This document shows, piece by piece, positions 41,087 to 50,546 of a DNA stretch of 64,000 nt. Source of the stretch: Actinomadura barringtoniae (GTDB lineage Bacteria > Actinomycetota > Actinomycetes > Streptosporangiales > Streptosporangiaceae); the NCBI RefSeq assembly GCF_017573505.1, contig NZ_JAGEOJ010000032.1, positions 1 to 64,000 of the forward strand, written 5' to 3'. The position numbers and the translations under genes were made by a program. The notes under the pieces were generated by a model. The model was not told where the DNA came from and made no database searches. It worked only from the letters and a program-made list of their open reading frames with translations. Each line of letters starts with the position of its first letter. Positions within the stretch are counted from its first letter, which is position 1.

Positions 41087-42634
41087 TCAGGCCGTCGTCG
41101 CCTCGGTGGCTTCGGCGGCCTTGCCACCGCGGGTGCGGCGGCGGGAGCGGGTGCGGGAACGAGCCGGCTTGGCCTCGCCCTCGCCGGACGCCGGTGCGGC
41201 GCCCTCGTTCTTCCCGGCCGCCTTGGCGGTGGCGGCCTTGGTGCTGCCCGGCTCGGCCTGCTCGGCGCCCGCCTCGACGGGCTGGCCGCCGCGGGTACGG
41301 GTGCGGCTGCGCTTGCGGCGCGGGCGGGAACGGTCCCGGCCGGCGTCGCGATCGCGGTCACGCTCGCGTGGAGCCTGTGAACGGGTCTTGCCGGTCTCGC
41401 CGATGTCCTCCAGCTCCTCGGCGTCCAGCCCGGCGCGCTCGCCACGCTGGTCCTTCGGCAGCTTGCCGGTGGTGCCGGCGGGGATGCCGAGGGCCGCGAA
41501 GAAGTGCTCGGAGGTCGAGTAGGTCTCCTCCGGCGCCGCGAAGGGCAGGTCGAGAGTGGAGTTGATCAGCTTCCACCGGGTCAGGTCGGCCCAGTCGATC
41601 AGCGTGACCGACACGCCCTCCTTGCCGGCCCGGCCGGTGCGGCCGATCCGGTGGACGTAGGTGTCGGCGCTGTCGGGGCACTCGTAGTTGACCACGTGCG
41701 TGACGTCGTCGACATCGAGTCCGCGGGCCGCCACGTCGGTGGCCACCAGCACGTCGATCTTGCCGTTACGGAACGCGCGGAGCGCCCGCTCGCGCTGGCC
41801 CTGCCCGAGGTCGCCGTGCACGGCGGCCGCGGCGAAACCGCGTCCGGCCAGGTCGGCGGCGACCCGGTCGCAGGCCCGCTTGGTCTGGCAGAAGACCATG
41901 GTGAGCCCACGGCCCTCGGCCTGCAGGAGACGGGCGACCATCTCCGGCTTGTCCATCTGGTGGGCCTGGAAGACGTGCTGGACGACCTGCGGGGTCGCCT
42001 CGGACTCGGCGTGCGACTCGGCCCGGACGTTGGTCGGCCGGGTGAGGTACTTGCGCGAGAGCGCGACGATCTCGCCGGGCATGGTCGCCGAGAACAGCAT
42101 GGTCTGCCGCTGCGCCGGGATCCGCTCGACGATCCGCTCGATGTCGGGCAGGAAACCCAGGTCCAGCATGCGGTCGGCCTCGTCCAGCACCAGCACGCCG
42201 ACCTGTGAGAGGTCCAGGTGCTTCTGCTTGACCAGGTCGAGCAGCCGTCCGGGCGTCCCGACGACGACCTCGACGCCGTCCCGCAGCGCCTCGATCTGGG
42301 GCTCGTACGCGCGGCCGCCGTAGACCGACAGCACGCGGGTGCCGAGCTTGCCGCCGGCGACCAGGAGGTCGTCGGTGACCTGAAGGGCCAGTTCACGGGT
42401 GGGCGCGACGACCAGAGCCTGCGGCTTCTTGCCGCCGTGCGTGATCCGCTGCAGCAGCGCCACGCCGAAGGCGAGCGTCTTGCCGGTGCCCGTGCGGGCC
42501 TGTCCGATGATGTCGTGGCCGCCCAGCGCGATCGGCAGGGCGAGCTCTTGGATGGGGAATGCGTCCACGATGCCCTCGGTTTCGAGTGCATCGGCTATCT
42601 CGGGTACGACCCCGAGTTCACGAAAGGTAGCCAG
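41087..42634 (-). CDS. rhlE: DEAD-box RNA helicase (RhlE-like)
   Basis: The 515-residue protein has the Q-motif region (ATFRELGVVPE, FPIQ), Walker A RTGTGKT, PTREL, LDEADRML, SATMPGE, ARGLDVDDV and HRIGRTGRAG, then a basic, Arg/Lys-rich tail of about 130 residues. It unwinds structured RNA. The first canonical start (GTG 42568) would delete the conserved Q-motif phenylalanine; the frame stays open upstream and CTG 42634, nine bases after GGAGG, starts the protein as MATFRELGVV, the form normal for the family. CTG is therefore the preferred start. Confidence 0.93.
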   Translation of the reverse strand: MATFRELGVVPEIADALETEGIVDAFPIQELALPIALGGHDIIGQARTGTGKTLAFGVALLQRITHGGKKPQALVVAPTRELALQVTDDLLVAGGKLGTRVLSVYGGRAYEPQIEALRDGVEVVVGTPGRLLDLVKQKHLDLSQVGVLVLDEADRMLDLGFLPDIERIVERIPAQRQTMLFSATMPGEIVALSRKYLTRPTNVRAESHAESEATPQVVQHVFQAHQMDKPEMVARLLQAEGRGLTMVFCQTKRACDRVAADLAGRGFAAAAVHGDLGQGQRERALRAFRNGKIDVLVATDVAARGLDVDDVTHVVNYECPDSADTYVHRIGRTGRAGKEGVSVTLIDWADLTRWKLINSTLDLPFAAPEETYSTSEHFFAALGIPAGTTGKLPKDQRGERAGLDAEELEDIGETGKTRSQAPRERDRDRDAGRDRSRPRRKRSRTRTRGGQPVEAGAEQAEPGSTKAATAKAAGKNEGAAPASGEGEAKPARSRTRSRRRTRGGKAAEATEATTA

Positions 42635-42827
42635 GGCTTTCAGCCTCCAAAGTGCGGGGTCCTCGCTCCCCGGTGCGGCGCGGCTCCGGCCCCGGCTCCG
42701 CCGGAATCGGGTCGTCCAGGCCGTACAAGGACACAGTCCGCGCCGGCAGGTCCCCGTCTGTGGGGCTCACCCGCCGGTCGCTTCCTATGGCCGCGCGCTC
42801 GCGCGGGAGGGACCAGCCGTCAGTCAA
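42618..42827 (-). CDS. possible short upstream ORF overlapping the helicase start
   Basis: From TTG 42827 a frame of 69 codons (MTDGWSLPRERAAIGSDRRV at the start, ESPGYLS at the end) stops 17 bases inside the helicase gene. About 80% of third positions are G or C, somewhat below neighbouring genes. The helicase ribosome site lies inside it, so translation could couple it to the CTG start. It may equally be a non-coding leader. Confidence 0.3.
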   Translation of the reverse strand: MTDGWSLPRERAAIGSDRRVSPTDGDLPARTVSLYGLDDPIPAEPGPEPRRTGERGPRTLEAESPGYLS

Positions 42828-43173
42828 ATTTCTCGGCGACCGCAGTCAGGGGTTGAAAGCAGTCACTCATGGTGGCTGCGTGCGGTCACACTCCGCGACG
42901 CAGTGTACCGACCGTTGATTCCATACACCAATAGCCGATCACCTGTCTCAACGGTTCCCGTTTCCGTCCTATTCCATGCCGGGCCCGCAAGGTTGCCGGG
43001 AGACCGGCCGAAAACCCCCTGCACAGAGGCGATTGAGGCTCCTGAGAAAAGACGTCCGAGTGCGACCGGCCACATCCGGCCGAAGATCCTGCCATCCTGG
43101 GACCCGCCTGAATTGTGCGGCTTGTGAAGATCGGCCGGGTCGAACGGCCGGGATCGGCGAGGAGGACGGACGG
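42635..43173. other. 539-base region between helicase and lipoprotein genes
   Basis: This divergent gap has no convincing gene apart from the possible upstream ORF near 42618-42827. The part from about 42820 to 42990 is clearly less GC-rich than its surroundings and probably carries the promoters of both the helicase and the lipoprotein/kinase operon. A long 5' leader before a DEAD-box helicase would fit post-transcriptional control, but no structured RNA is recognisable by eye. Confidence 0.45.
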
Positions 43174-43983
43174 ATGCGGACGAGGCTCAGACCGCGGGGC
43201 GTGCTGGCCGTTCCGGCGGTGGCGGGGCTGGTGGCCGGGCTGCTGACCGGCTGCTCGTCCTCGGACAAGAAGGGGCCGGACGTGCCCGACAAGGGCGTCC
43301 TCGTCGTCACCGACAACACCGCGCACCCCGACCAGCACGTGACGCTGAAGGACGCCGAGTACGCCAAGATCGCCGGCCTGTCCGACGCGACCGCCGCCGG
43401 GAAGGTCAACCAGGCTTTGCACGCGCCGCTGGACTGGGCGGTGAAGTGGGCGGGCGGCACCCTTACGGACGACCAGAAGAAGGAGTGCCAGGGCAAGTCG
43501 AGCATCATCCAGACCAAGGTCCGGCTCGGCCTGCGCGGCGACGACCTGGTCTCGGAGTCCAACGCCATCCAGATGGTCCCCTGCTTCGACGGCGAGGGCG
43601 GGCTGCCGACCGTGCCCGTCACCGTGGACGTCAAGGCGGGCAAGGCGCTGACGGCCGACGACGTCTTCGGCTCCAAGGGCCTGGAGAAGGACAGGCTGAA
43701 GAAGCTCTGGGACACCCTGTCCGGTCCGAAGAACGACTGGAAGGACTGCGACCTCGGCGACCTGGAGCGCAAGAACTTCTTCCCCAGCAAGGACAAGGAA
43801 GACCCCGTCGAGGTGCCGCCCTCGGCCGGGTTCCTGTTCACCGACCAGGGTCTGGAGATCATCTGGTCGACGACCGGGACCGACTGCAACAACTTCACCT
43901 TCACCGCCAATTACGACAAGGTGAAGGACTTCATCGACAAGAACCTCTACCCCCGTCTGCAGGCCGCCGCGGGCCAGAAGTGA
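43174..43983 (+). CDS. lipoprotein with RsiV-like (DUF3298-type) domain
   Basis: The 269-residue protein has a lipoprotein signal (RTRLRPRGVLAVPAVAGLVA, lipobox LLTGC) and a domain with YAKIAGLSDATAAGKVNQAL and VPVTVDVKAGKALTADDVF. The same pattern recurs in the extracellular part of the next gene product (YPVVSGLATAALEAKVNKVL, VTVDLTTGRELKAPDLL), so the two share a domain. It resembles the DUF3298/PdaC-like fold found in RsiV, which binds lysozyme in Bacillus. GAGGAGG lies upstream of the ATG. Its stop overlaps the kinase start (GTGA). Confidence 0.78.
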   Translation: MRTRLRPRGVLAVPAVAGLVAGLLTGCSSSDKKGPDVPDKGVLVVTDNTAHPDQHVTLKDAEYAKIAGLSDATAAGKVNQALHAPLDWAVKWAGGTLTDDQKKECQGKSSIIQTKVRLGLRGDDLVSESNAIQMVPCFDGEGGLPTVPVTVDVKAGKALTADDVFGSKGLEKDRLKKLWDTLSGPKNDWKDCDLGDLERKNFFPSKDKEDPVEVPPSAGFLFTDQGLEIIWSTTGTDCNNFTFTANYDKVKDFIDKNLYPRLQAAAGQK

Positions 43984-46010
43984 GCGAGCCCTCAGCCCGC
44001 GCCTGGCGGGTCGAGGGCTTCACCGAAGTACGGGAGCTGGGCGCGGGCGGCCAGGGCCGCGTCGTCCTGGCCCGGCACGCCACCGCGGGCACGCCGGTCG
44101 CGATCAAGTACCTCCCCCCGGACGCCGATCCCCGCGACATCGAACGGCTGCGCGGCGAGGCCCTGATGCTGGGCCGGGTCGACGACCCGCACGTGGTCAG
44201 GCTCTACCGCTTCGTCACGGGCGAGGAGGGCGCCGCGGCGCTGGTCATGGAGGCCGTGAACGGGGTCTCGCTCAAGGAGGTCCTGGCCGAACACGGCGCC
44301 ATGGAGCCCGAGGCGGCCCTCACGGTCCTCAAGGGCTCCCTGCTGGGCCTGGCCGCCGCCCACGGCATCGGGGTCGTGCACAGGGACTACAAGCCCGCCA
44401 ACGTGGTCGTCCAGCCCGACGGCGTCAGCAAGCTGATCGACTTCGGGATCGCGGCGTCGGCGGGGGAGGGCGCGGCCGGCGGCACCCCCGCGTACATGGC
44501 GCCCGAGCAGTGGGACCGGCGGCCCGCCTCCACCGCCACCGACGTCTACGCCGCCACCTGCGTGTTCTTCGAGTGCGTGACCGGCCGCCGCCCGTACGGC
44601 AGCGCCGCCGGCCACCGCACCGAGCCGATCCCTGCCGAGGCCGTGCCGGAGGGCCTCCGCGACCTGATCACCCGGGGCATGGCCAAGAGCCCCGCCGAAC
44701 GCCCGCCTGGCGCCGCCGCCTTCGTCCGCGAGCTCGAGACCGCCGCGAGCGCCGCGTACGGCCCCAGCTGGGAAGCACGCGGCCTGCGCGGCCTGGCCCT
44801 GGCCGCCGCCGCCCTGGCAGCCCTCTTCCCCCTAGGCGCCGCCGCACTCGGCACGGGCGCCGCAACCGGACTCGCCGCCGGAGGCGCAGCAGGTGGCGCG
44901 GCTGCCGGAGGCGCCGCGGGCGGCGTGGCGGGTGGTGGTGCTGCCGCAGGCGGCGCAGCGGGCGGTGGTGCGGCAGGTGGTGCGGCTGTCGGCGGCGCTG
45001 CGGGCGGAGGCGCTGCGGGCGGCGCTGCGGGCGGTGGCGTGGCGGGCGGTGGCGCCGCTGGCGGTGCTGTGGGCGGTGGCGCGGCGGGTGGCGCAGCCGG
45101 CAGTGGCGCGGCTGCCGGTGGCGCGGCGAGTGGCGCGGCAGGCAGCGGTGCGGCGGGTGGGGGTACGGGGGTTGCTGGGCTTCTTGCGGGGACGGGGGGC
45201 AAGATCGCGGCGGCGGCCGTTGCCACCGCGGTGGCGGCGGGCGGAGCGGGTGTTTACGCGGCTGATTCCGGAGGTTCGGACCCGAAGGGGCGTGCCACCG
45301 CGGCGCCGCAGTTCAGCTACCGCCTGGCTAGCGCGAGCAAGACGTTCAACGCTCCCACTACCAATGTCTCGCTGCGCTATCCGGTGGTGTCGGGGCTGGC
45401 GACGGCCGCGCTCGAGGCCAAGGTCAACAAGGTCCTGCGCGCCCCGGCCGATCAGTGGGCCACGGACGTGCACACCGACACGGCCTCGTTCATGGGCTCC
45501 AAGAATCCCGCCAAGCCGTACACCGCGGCCCTCACCTACGAGACCGGGCTGAGCGGTCCGCGCCTGATGTCGGTTCGCTATCGGCCCCAGGAGGGTCAGC
45601 GGAACACGGTCTATCCGTTCCAGGTGACGGTCGACCTGACCACCGGCCGGGAGCTGAAGGCCCCGGATCTTCTCCGGCCCGAGGCCGTGACCGTGAGCGG
45701 GGTACGGGCGCTGGGCGACCGGCTGATGCGCGCCGGGCTGGTCTCCGGCGACCCGACCTGCCGGGGCGAGGAGCACCCGGCGCCGGACTGGTCCCAGGTC
45801 GCCAAGGACCTCAAGGACCGCGAGGGCCGGGACGGCGGGTACATCAAGATCTTTCTGGCGCCGGGCAGGGGCGAGATCGGCCTGCCGATGTTCACGCTCG
45901 GCTACTCGATGGCCTGCAATCGGGCCTCGCCGTACGCCAAGCTGCCGTACGCGCAGCTCGGCGACGTTCTGCGCCCGGAGATTCTGCGCCAGGCGACGGC
46001 CAAGCCCTAG
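43980..46010 (+). CDS. receptor Ser/Thr kinase with Gly/Ala linker and RsiV-like ectodomain
   Basis: The 676-residue protein has a kinase domain (GAGGQGRVVLA, lysine in VAIKYL, HRDYKPANVVV, LIDFGIAAS, GTPAYMAPEQW), then a Gly/Ala-only linker of roughly 110-130 residues flanked by hydrophobic stretches, a membrane helix (about residues 400-425) and an extracellular domain related to the lipoprotein encoded just upstream. The Leu of HRDLKP is Tyr, seen in a subset of actinobacterial kinases. Coupled translation with the lipoprotein argues for a two-part receptor. Confidence 0.88.
   Translation: MSEPSARAWRVEGFTEVRELGAGGQGRVVLARHATAGTPVAIKYLPPDADPRDIERLRGEALMLGRVDDPHVVRLYRFVTGEEGAAALVMEAVNGVSLKEVLAEHGAMEPEAALTVLKGSLLGLAAAHGIGVVHRDYKPANVVVQPDGVSKLIDFGIAASAGEGAAGGTPAYMAPEQWDRRPASTATDVYAATCVFFECVTGRRPYGSAAGHRTEPIPAEAVPEGLRDLITRGMAKSPAERPPGAAAFVRELETAASAAYGPSWEARGLRGLALAAAALAALFPLGAAALGTGAATGLAAGGAAGGAAAGGAAGGVAGGGAAAGGAAGGGAAGGAAVGGAAGGGAAGGAAGGGVAGGGAAGGAVGGGAAGGAAGSGAAAGGAASGAAGSGAAGGGTGVAGLLAGTGGKIAAAAVATAVAAGGAGVYAADSGGSDPKGRATAAPQFSYRLASASKTFNAPTTNVSLRYPVVSGLATAALEAKVNKVLRAPADQWATDVHTDTASFMGSKNPAKPYTAALTYETGLSGPRLMSVRYRPQEGQRNTVYPFQVTVDLTTGRELKAPDLLRPEAVTVSGVRALGDRLMRAGLVSGDPTCRGEEHPAPDWSQVAKDLKDREGRDGGYIKIFLAPGRGEIGLPMFTLGYSMACNRASPYAKLPYAQLGDVLRPEILRQATAKP
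44874..45180 (+). repeat. Gly/Ala-coding low-complexity repeat
   Basis: About 300 bases of GGC/GCG/GCC/GGT codons encode units such as GGAAGGGAAGG between the kinase and membrane segments. The units are irregular at DNA level. A long antisense frame of Ala/Pro repeats here is a by-product. Confidence 0.85.
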
Positions 46011-46034
46011 GGCAGGGCAAGTCTCAGGGCACAA

Positions 46035-46070
46035 GGAAACCCCCGGCTGCAGGGGTGGCCGGGGGTTTCC
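46035..46070. terminator. bidirectional terminator after the kinase gene
   Basis: GGAAACCCCCGGC (46035-46047) and GCCGGGGGTTTCC (46058-46070) form a 13-bp perfect stem with a 10-base loop between the kinase and the convergent GlsB-like gene. Confidence 0.85.
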
Positions 46071-46111
46071 GAGCGGGGTGCCCCTGAGGGGTCAGGGGCC
46101 TCTATGAGGGG

Positions 46112-46402
46112 TCAGAACGTGTGCCGGCGGCTGCCCCACCGGCGACGGCCCTTCCAGCCGCCACGGCTGGTGCCCCCGGTCAGGAGCATCACGCCACCGG
46201 CGGCGATGAGCAGCGAGAACAGGAAGGCGAGGAGGGTCCCGGCGCCCACCGCGGTCGCCACCATGCCGCCGAGAATCGCGCCGGCGATACCGACCAGGAT
46301 CGTCAAGGGGAGGCCGATGGGGTTACGGCCGGGGACGATCAGCCTGGCGAGTACACCGATGACAGCACCGACGATGATGAACCAGAGAATCGTCGCGAGC
46401 AT
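46112..46402 (-). CDS. GlsB/YeaQ/YmgE-family stress membrane protein
   Basis: The 96-residue protein has three hydrophobic helices (about 3-20, 30-50, 55-76) with the transglycosylase-associated pattern LWFIIVGAVIGVLARLIVPG and GIAGAILGGMVATAVGAG, followed by a short basic tail. The family is small, stress-associated and of unknown mechanism. Confidence 0.88.
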   Translation of the reverse strand: MLATILWFIIVGAVIGVLARLIVPGRNPIGLPLTILVGIAGAILGGMVATAVGAGTLLAFLFSLLIAAGGVMLLTGGTSRGGWKGRRRWGSRRHTF

Positions 46403-46542
46403 TGTCGATCACCATCCGTTGTCGTCCGGGGCCGCCTGAGCGGCCCGTTCGGTCGGCGATCGGTATGCCCGCCTCTCGGCGGTTAAACAAAGCCCTGCTC
46501 AGGCGCCCGGTCGGCCCCGCAGCTCGGGGCGCCCGGCCCGGC

Positions 46543-46776
46543 TCAGGTGTACTGGGTGCCGAAGCCGACGGTCCGGCCCTCCTCCTCGCTGATCTCCAGG
46601 TAGCCCACCCGGTCGGCGGGGATGACGACCCGGCCGTTCCGCTGGTCCTTGAGCACGAAGACGCCGCGCTCGGCCTGCAGCGCCTCCGCGAGCGCCTGCT
46701 GTACCTCGTCGGCGCTCTGCGAGGTGTCCACGACGAGCTCCTTGGGCACGAACTGAACCCCGATCCGAACCTGCAC
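46543..46776 (-). CDS. DUF3107 protein
   Basis: This 77-residue protein (MQVRIGVQFVPKELVVDTSQ, DRVGYLEISEEEGRTVGFGT) matches the actinobacterial DUF3107 family, including M. tuberculosis TB9.4 (Rv3208A), which is also beside a TetR gene and near rhlE. Some family relatives are annotated as ATP-binding, but no such motif is visible. Function unknown. Confidence 0.88.
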   Translation of the reverse strand: MQVRIGVQFVPKELVVDTSQSADEVQQALAEALQAERGVFVLKDQRNGRVVIPADRVGYLEISEEEGRTVGFGTQYT

Positions 46777-47084
46777 CTGATGCTCCTTTCATTGCTCTCA
46801 CGGCCTCCGACCCTCGCCTGGCGGCTCGGGTCCGAACCGCGAAAGCGGCGAGCGCGACATCGCTTCGCGATCTGAGCGGGCGGCTTCGCCTTCGGCTCGT
46901 CACCCGCTCAGGTAGCGCGCTCGCGTGACGGCTGGCCGGCGCCCGGAAGAACATGCTCCTCCGATGGTCGCATGCGGATCATCGATTTCGCGGATGCGGT
47001 CCTTCGCCCGGAGCTGAACACAAAGTCCGCCACCGCTGGTGCGGAGGCGGACTTCATGACGTATTGGATCTCAGCTCGTGCGGC
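46777..47084. other. 308-base gap between DUF3107 and tetR genes
   Basis: No gene is visible. The part next to 46776 should hold the DUF3107 promoter and ribosome site (GGAGCATCAGGTGC-like leader on the minus strand), and a terminator for the TetR gene lies at 47023-47054. The middle has inverted fragments of GCGAAGCGATGTCGCG type with no clear role. Confidence 0.5.
47023..47054 (-). terminator. terminator of the tetR gene
   Basis: AAGTCCGCC (47023-47031) and GGCGGACTT (47046-47054) pair, with a further CCGC/GCGG pairing inside and a one-base mismatch between the two. On the minus strand it is followed by TGTGTT, 30 bases after the TetR stop. Confidence 0.7.
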
Positions 47085-47708
47085 TCAGCCGGTCCGCGGG
47101 AAGCCGGAGATGCCGCGCCAGGCGAGCCTGGCGATGATCTTCTCGGCCGTGTCCTTCGGGATGGCGCGGTGCTGGGACAGCCAGTAGCGCGCGCTCACCT
47201 CGGCCATGCCGACCAGGCCCATGCCCAGCAGGTGGGCCTCGTCGTTCGGCGCGTTGGTGTCCTCGGCGATCACCTGGGCGATCATCTCGGCGCACTGCTG
47301 GTTGGCGCGCTCCACGCGCGCCCGCACGGGGGCCACGTTCCGCAGGTCCGACTCGAAGACCAGCCGGTAGGCCTCGCCGTCGCCGGCCACGAAGTCGTAG
47401 AACGCCTGCATGCTCGCCTGTACCCGCAGCTTGTTGTCCGTGGTGGACTCCAGCGCGTCGCGCACGGCCTTGACGAGGGCCTCGGCGTGCTCGTCCAGCA
47501 GCGCCAGGTAAAGCTCCAGCTTGCCCGGGAAGTGCTGGTAGAGCACGGGCTTGCTGACGCCGGCGCGTTCGGCGATCTCGTCCATGGCAGCGGCGTGGTA
47601 GCCCTGGGCGACGAACACCTCTTGGGCCGCGCCGAGCAGCTGCTTGCGCCTGGCCAGTCGCGGCAGTCTCGTGCCACGGGGGCGGGCGTCCGGGGTCGCG
47701 GTCACCAC
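47085..47708 (-). CDS. TetR-family regulator (Rv3208-like)
   Basis: The 207-residue protein has the TetR DNA-binding domain RRKQLLGAAQEVFVAQGYHA, AAMDEIAERAGVSKPVLYQH and FPGKLELYLALLDEH, and a ligand domain with FYDFVAGDGEAYRLVFESDL. It corresponds in place to M. tuberculosis Rv3208. Targets are unknown. GTG 47708 and GTG 47705 are both possible starts behind GGAGAG. Confidence 0.9.
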   Translation of the reverse strand: MVTATPDARPRGTRLPRLARRKQLLGAAQEVFVAQGYHAAAMDEIAERAGVSKPVLYQHFPGKLELYLALLDEHAEALVKAVRDALESTTDNKLRVQASMQAFYDFVAGDGEAYRLVFESDLRNVAPVRARVERANQQCAEMIAQVIAEDTNAPNDEAHLLGMGLVGMAEVSARYWLSQHRAIPKDTAEKIIARLAWRGISGFPRTG

Positions 47709-47827
47709 ACTCTCCGATCACCGTTCAGTGCGGCGGTGGGGGTACCCGCCGCGGGGAATCAATCCCATCATCCTACGCGCCGGTAACCTCGCTGGTCACT
47801 AACAAAGCACCAGGCGATGCGACTCGG

Positions 47828-48025
47828 TCAGCGATAATCGTCCTCATCCAGCCTCACCTGACGCGCGTTTTCGGCCACATCGGCCTCGTCCGCGTCGAAC
47901 GGGATCTGCTGGGGCCACTCGGGACCCTCGTCCTCGCCCGCCGCGTCCGCCAGTTGCTCGGCCGCGTCCTCCTCGGGCGTCTCGATGCCCCTGAGATCCT
48001 CTTCCGGACCGCTCGTCTCGCTCAT
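47828..48025 (-). CDS. small acidic hypothetical protein
   Basis: The frame from ATG 48025, with GGAGG eight bases upstream, encodes 65 residues, about a third of them Asp or Glu (SGPEEDLRGIETPEEDAAEQ, ending ARQVRLDEDDYR). It starts 25 bases after the flavoprotein stop and is probably co-transcribed with it. No family is recognised; it is likely disordered. Confidence 0.6.
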   Translation of the reverse strand: MSETSGPEEDLRGIETPEEDAAEQLADAAGEDEGPEWPQQIPFDADEADVAENARQVRLDEDDYR

Positions 48026-48050
48026 CGTGCGTCCTCCCCTCAGAGGCGCT

Positions 48051-49433
<1,383 letters not shown>

Positions 49434-49495
49434 CTGTTCTTCCCTCCGCACCGGTCGTGTCCCCGCACTCCATGGTGACGGAAAACGATGCCGGA

Positions 49496-49524
49496 GAGTG
49501 CCGATTCGAACACATACGGCACTC
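49496..49524. promoter_or_regulatory. dyad upstream of the flavoprotein gene
   Basis: GAGTGCCG (49496-49503) and CGGCACTC (49517-49524) form a perfect 8-bp dyad 63 bases before the TTG start. It contains GTGCCGATTCGAAC, which recurs in inverted orientation at 54248-54261. It could be an operator or a terminator for the ligD-type gene. Confidence 0.35.
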
Positions 49525-49541
49525 ATTCCCTGACAGGAGCG

Positions 49542-50441
49542 TCAGGGGAGGGGTTGCGGGCTGTCCAGGATCGGTGCCAGAAGGTCACCGTGCTCGTCCA
49601 CGCGGGCCAGCGTCTCGTCCGGGCCGAACCTCAGATCCGCCGGGCTCGCACAGGCCTCCACCTCGTCCCAGGTGACCGGCGTCGAGACGCCGGGGGACTC
49701 GGCGGCGCGCAGCGAGTACGGCGCGACGGTCGTCTTGGCCGGATTGTTCTGGCTCCAGTCGACGAAGACCTTCCCCTTGCGGAGCCTGCGCTCCATTCGG
49801 CTGACCACCAGGTCACCGTTCGAGCCCGCGAGCCGTTCGGCCGCCTCCTTGGCGTACTCCGACGTCCGGTCGCTCTCCTTGATCGGAACGTAGAGGTGCA
49901 GGCCCTTCTTGCCGCTGGTCTTGGGATAGGACTCCAGCCCGTCCTCGGCGAGCAGCTCGCGCAGCAGGACCGCCACCCGGCAGGCCTCCACGACGCTCGC
50001 CGGGGCGCCCGGGTCCAGGTCGAAGACCATCAGGTCGGGGCTGTGGATGCCGCCGCGCGGCCCGACCTTCCACTGGGGGATGTGCAGTTCCAGCGCGGCC
50101 ATGTTGGCGCACCACACCAGCGTCGGCAGGTCGTCGATCACGATGAAGTCGAGGTGGTCGCGACCGCTGGCACTGCCGGGCGTCGGGATCGTCTCCTTGC
50201 GGATCCAGTCAGGCGTGTGCCCGGGGGCGTTCTTCTCGAAGAACTTGGTCCCGTCCACGCCGTCGGGGTAGCGGATCCTGGTCGCCGGGCGGTTCTCCAG
50301 GTGCGGCAGCATCACCGGGGCGATCTTGACGTAGTAGTCGATGACCTCGCCCTTGGTGAACTCGGGATAGAGGTTCTTGTCGAGGTTGGAGAGCGTCAGC
50401 TCCCGGTCCTCGACCGTCACGCTCACCTTCTTGGGGCTCAC
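49542..50441 (-). CDS. ligD: LigD-type NHEJ polymerase/primase
   Basis: The 299-residue protein matches the polymerase domain of LigD (archaeo-eukaryotic primase fold): LSNLDKNLYPEFTKGEVIDY, FFEKNAPGHTPDW, LHIPQWKVG, MVFDLDPGAPA with the catalytic aspartates, TSGKKGLHLYVPI and KVFVDWSQNNPAKTTVAPYS. It fills gaps at double-strand breaks together with Ku and the ligase. Ligase and polymerase are separate genes here, unlike the single large LigD of Mycobacterium or Pseudomonas. GTG 50441 starts at SPKKVSVTVEDRELTLS. Confidence 0.93.
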   Translation of the reverse strand: MSPKKVSVTVEDRELTLSNLDKNLYPEFTKGEVIDYYVKIAPVMLPHLENRPATRIRYPDGVDGTKFFEKNAPGHTPDWIRKETIPTPGSASGRDHLDFIVIDDLPTLVWCANMAALELHIPQWKVGPRGGIHSPDLMVFDLDPGAPASVVEACRVAVLLRELLAEDGLESYPKTSGKKGLHLYVPIKESDRTSEYAKEAAERLAGSNGDLVVSRMERRLRKGKVFVDWSQNNPAKTTVAPYSLRAAESPGVSTPVTWDEVEACASPADLRFGPDETLARVDEHGDLLAPILDSPQPLP

Positions 50442-50452
50442 CGAGCCACCCC

Positions 50453-50546
50453 CCTGGTCATGGCTCCTCGCTCCTGGTCATGGCTCCTCGCTCACCTGTT
50501 CATGGCCCCTCGTTCAGGCGTCACCGGTCGTTCAGGCGTCACCGGT
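50453..50546. repeat. tandem duplications at the ligase 3' end
   Basis: CCTGGTCATGGCTCCTCGCT is repeated perfectly at 50453-50472 and 50473-50492, with a degenerate third copy after it. CGTTCAGGCGTCACCGGT is repeated perfectly at 50511-50528 and 50529-50546; the second copy holds the ligase TGA (50532-50534, minus), so its last codons and stop are duplicated downstream. Confidence 0.9.

Noticed and set aside
44546..45226. 226-codon Ala/Pro repeat frame on the minus strand
   Set aside because: It is the mirror of the Gly/Ala linker codons of the kinase; no start signal and no domain.
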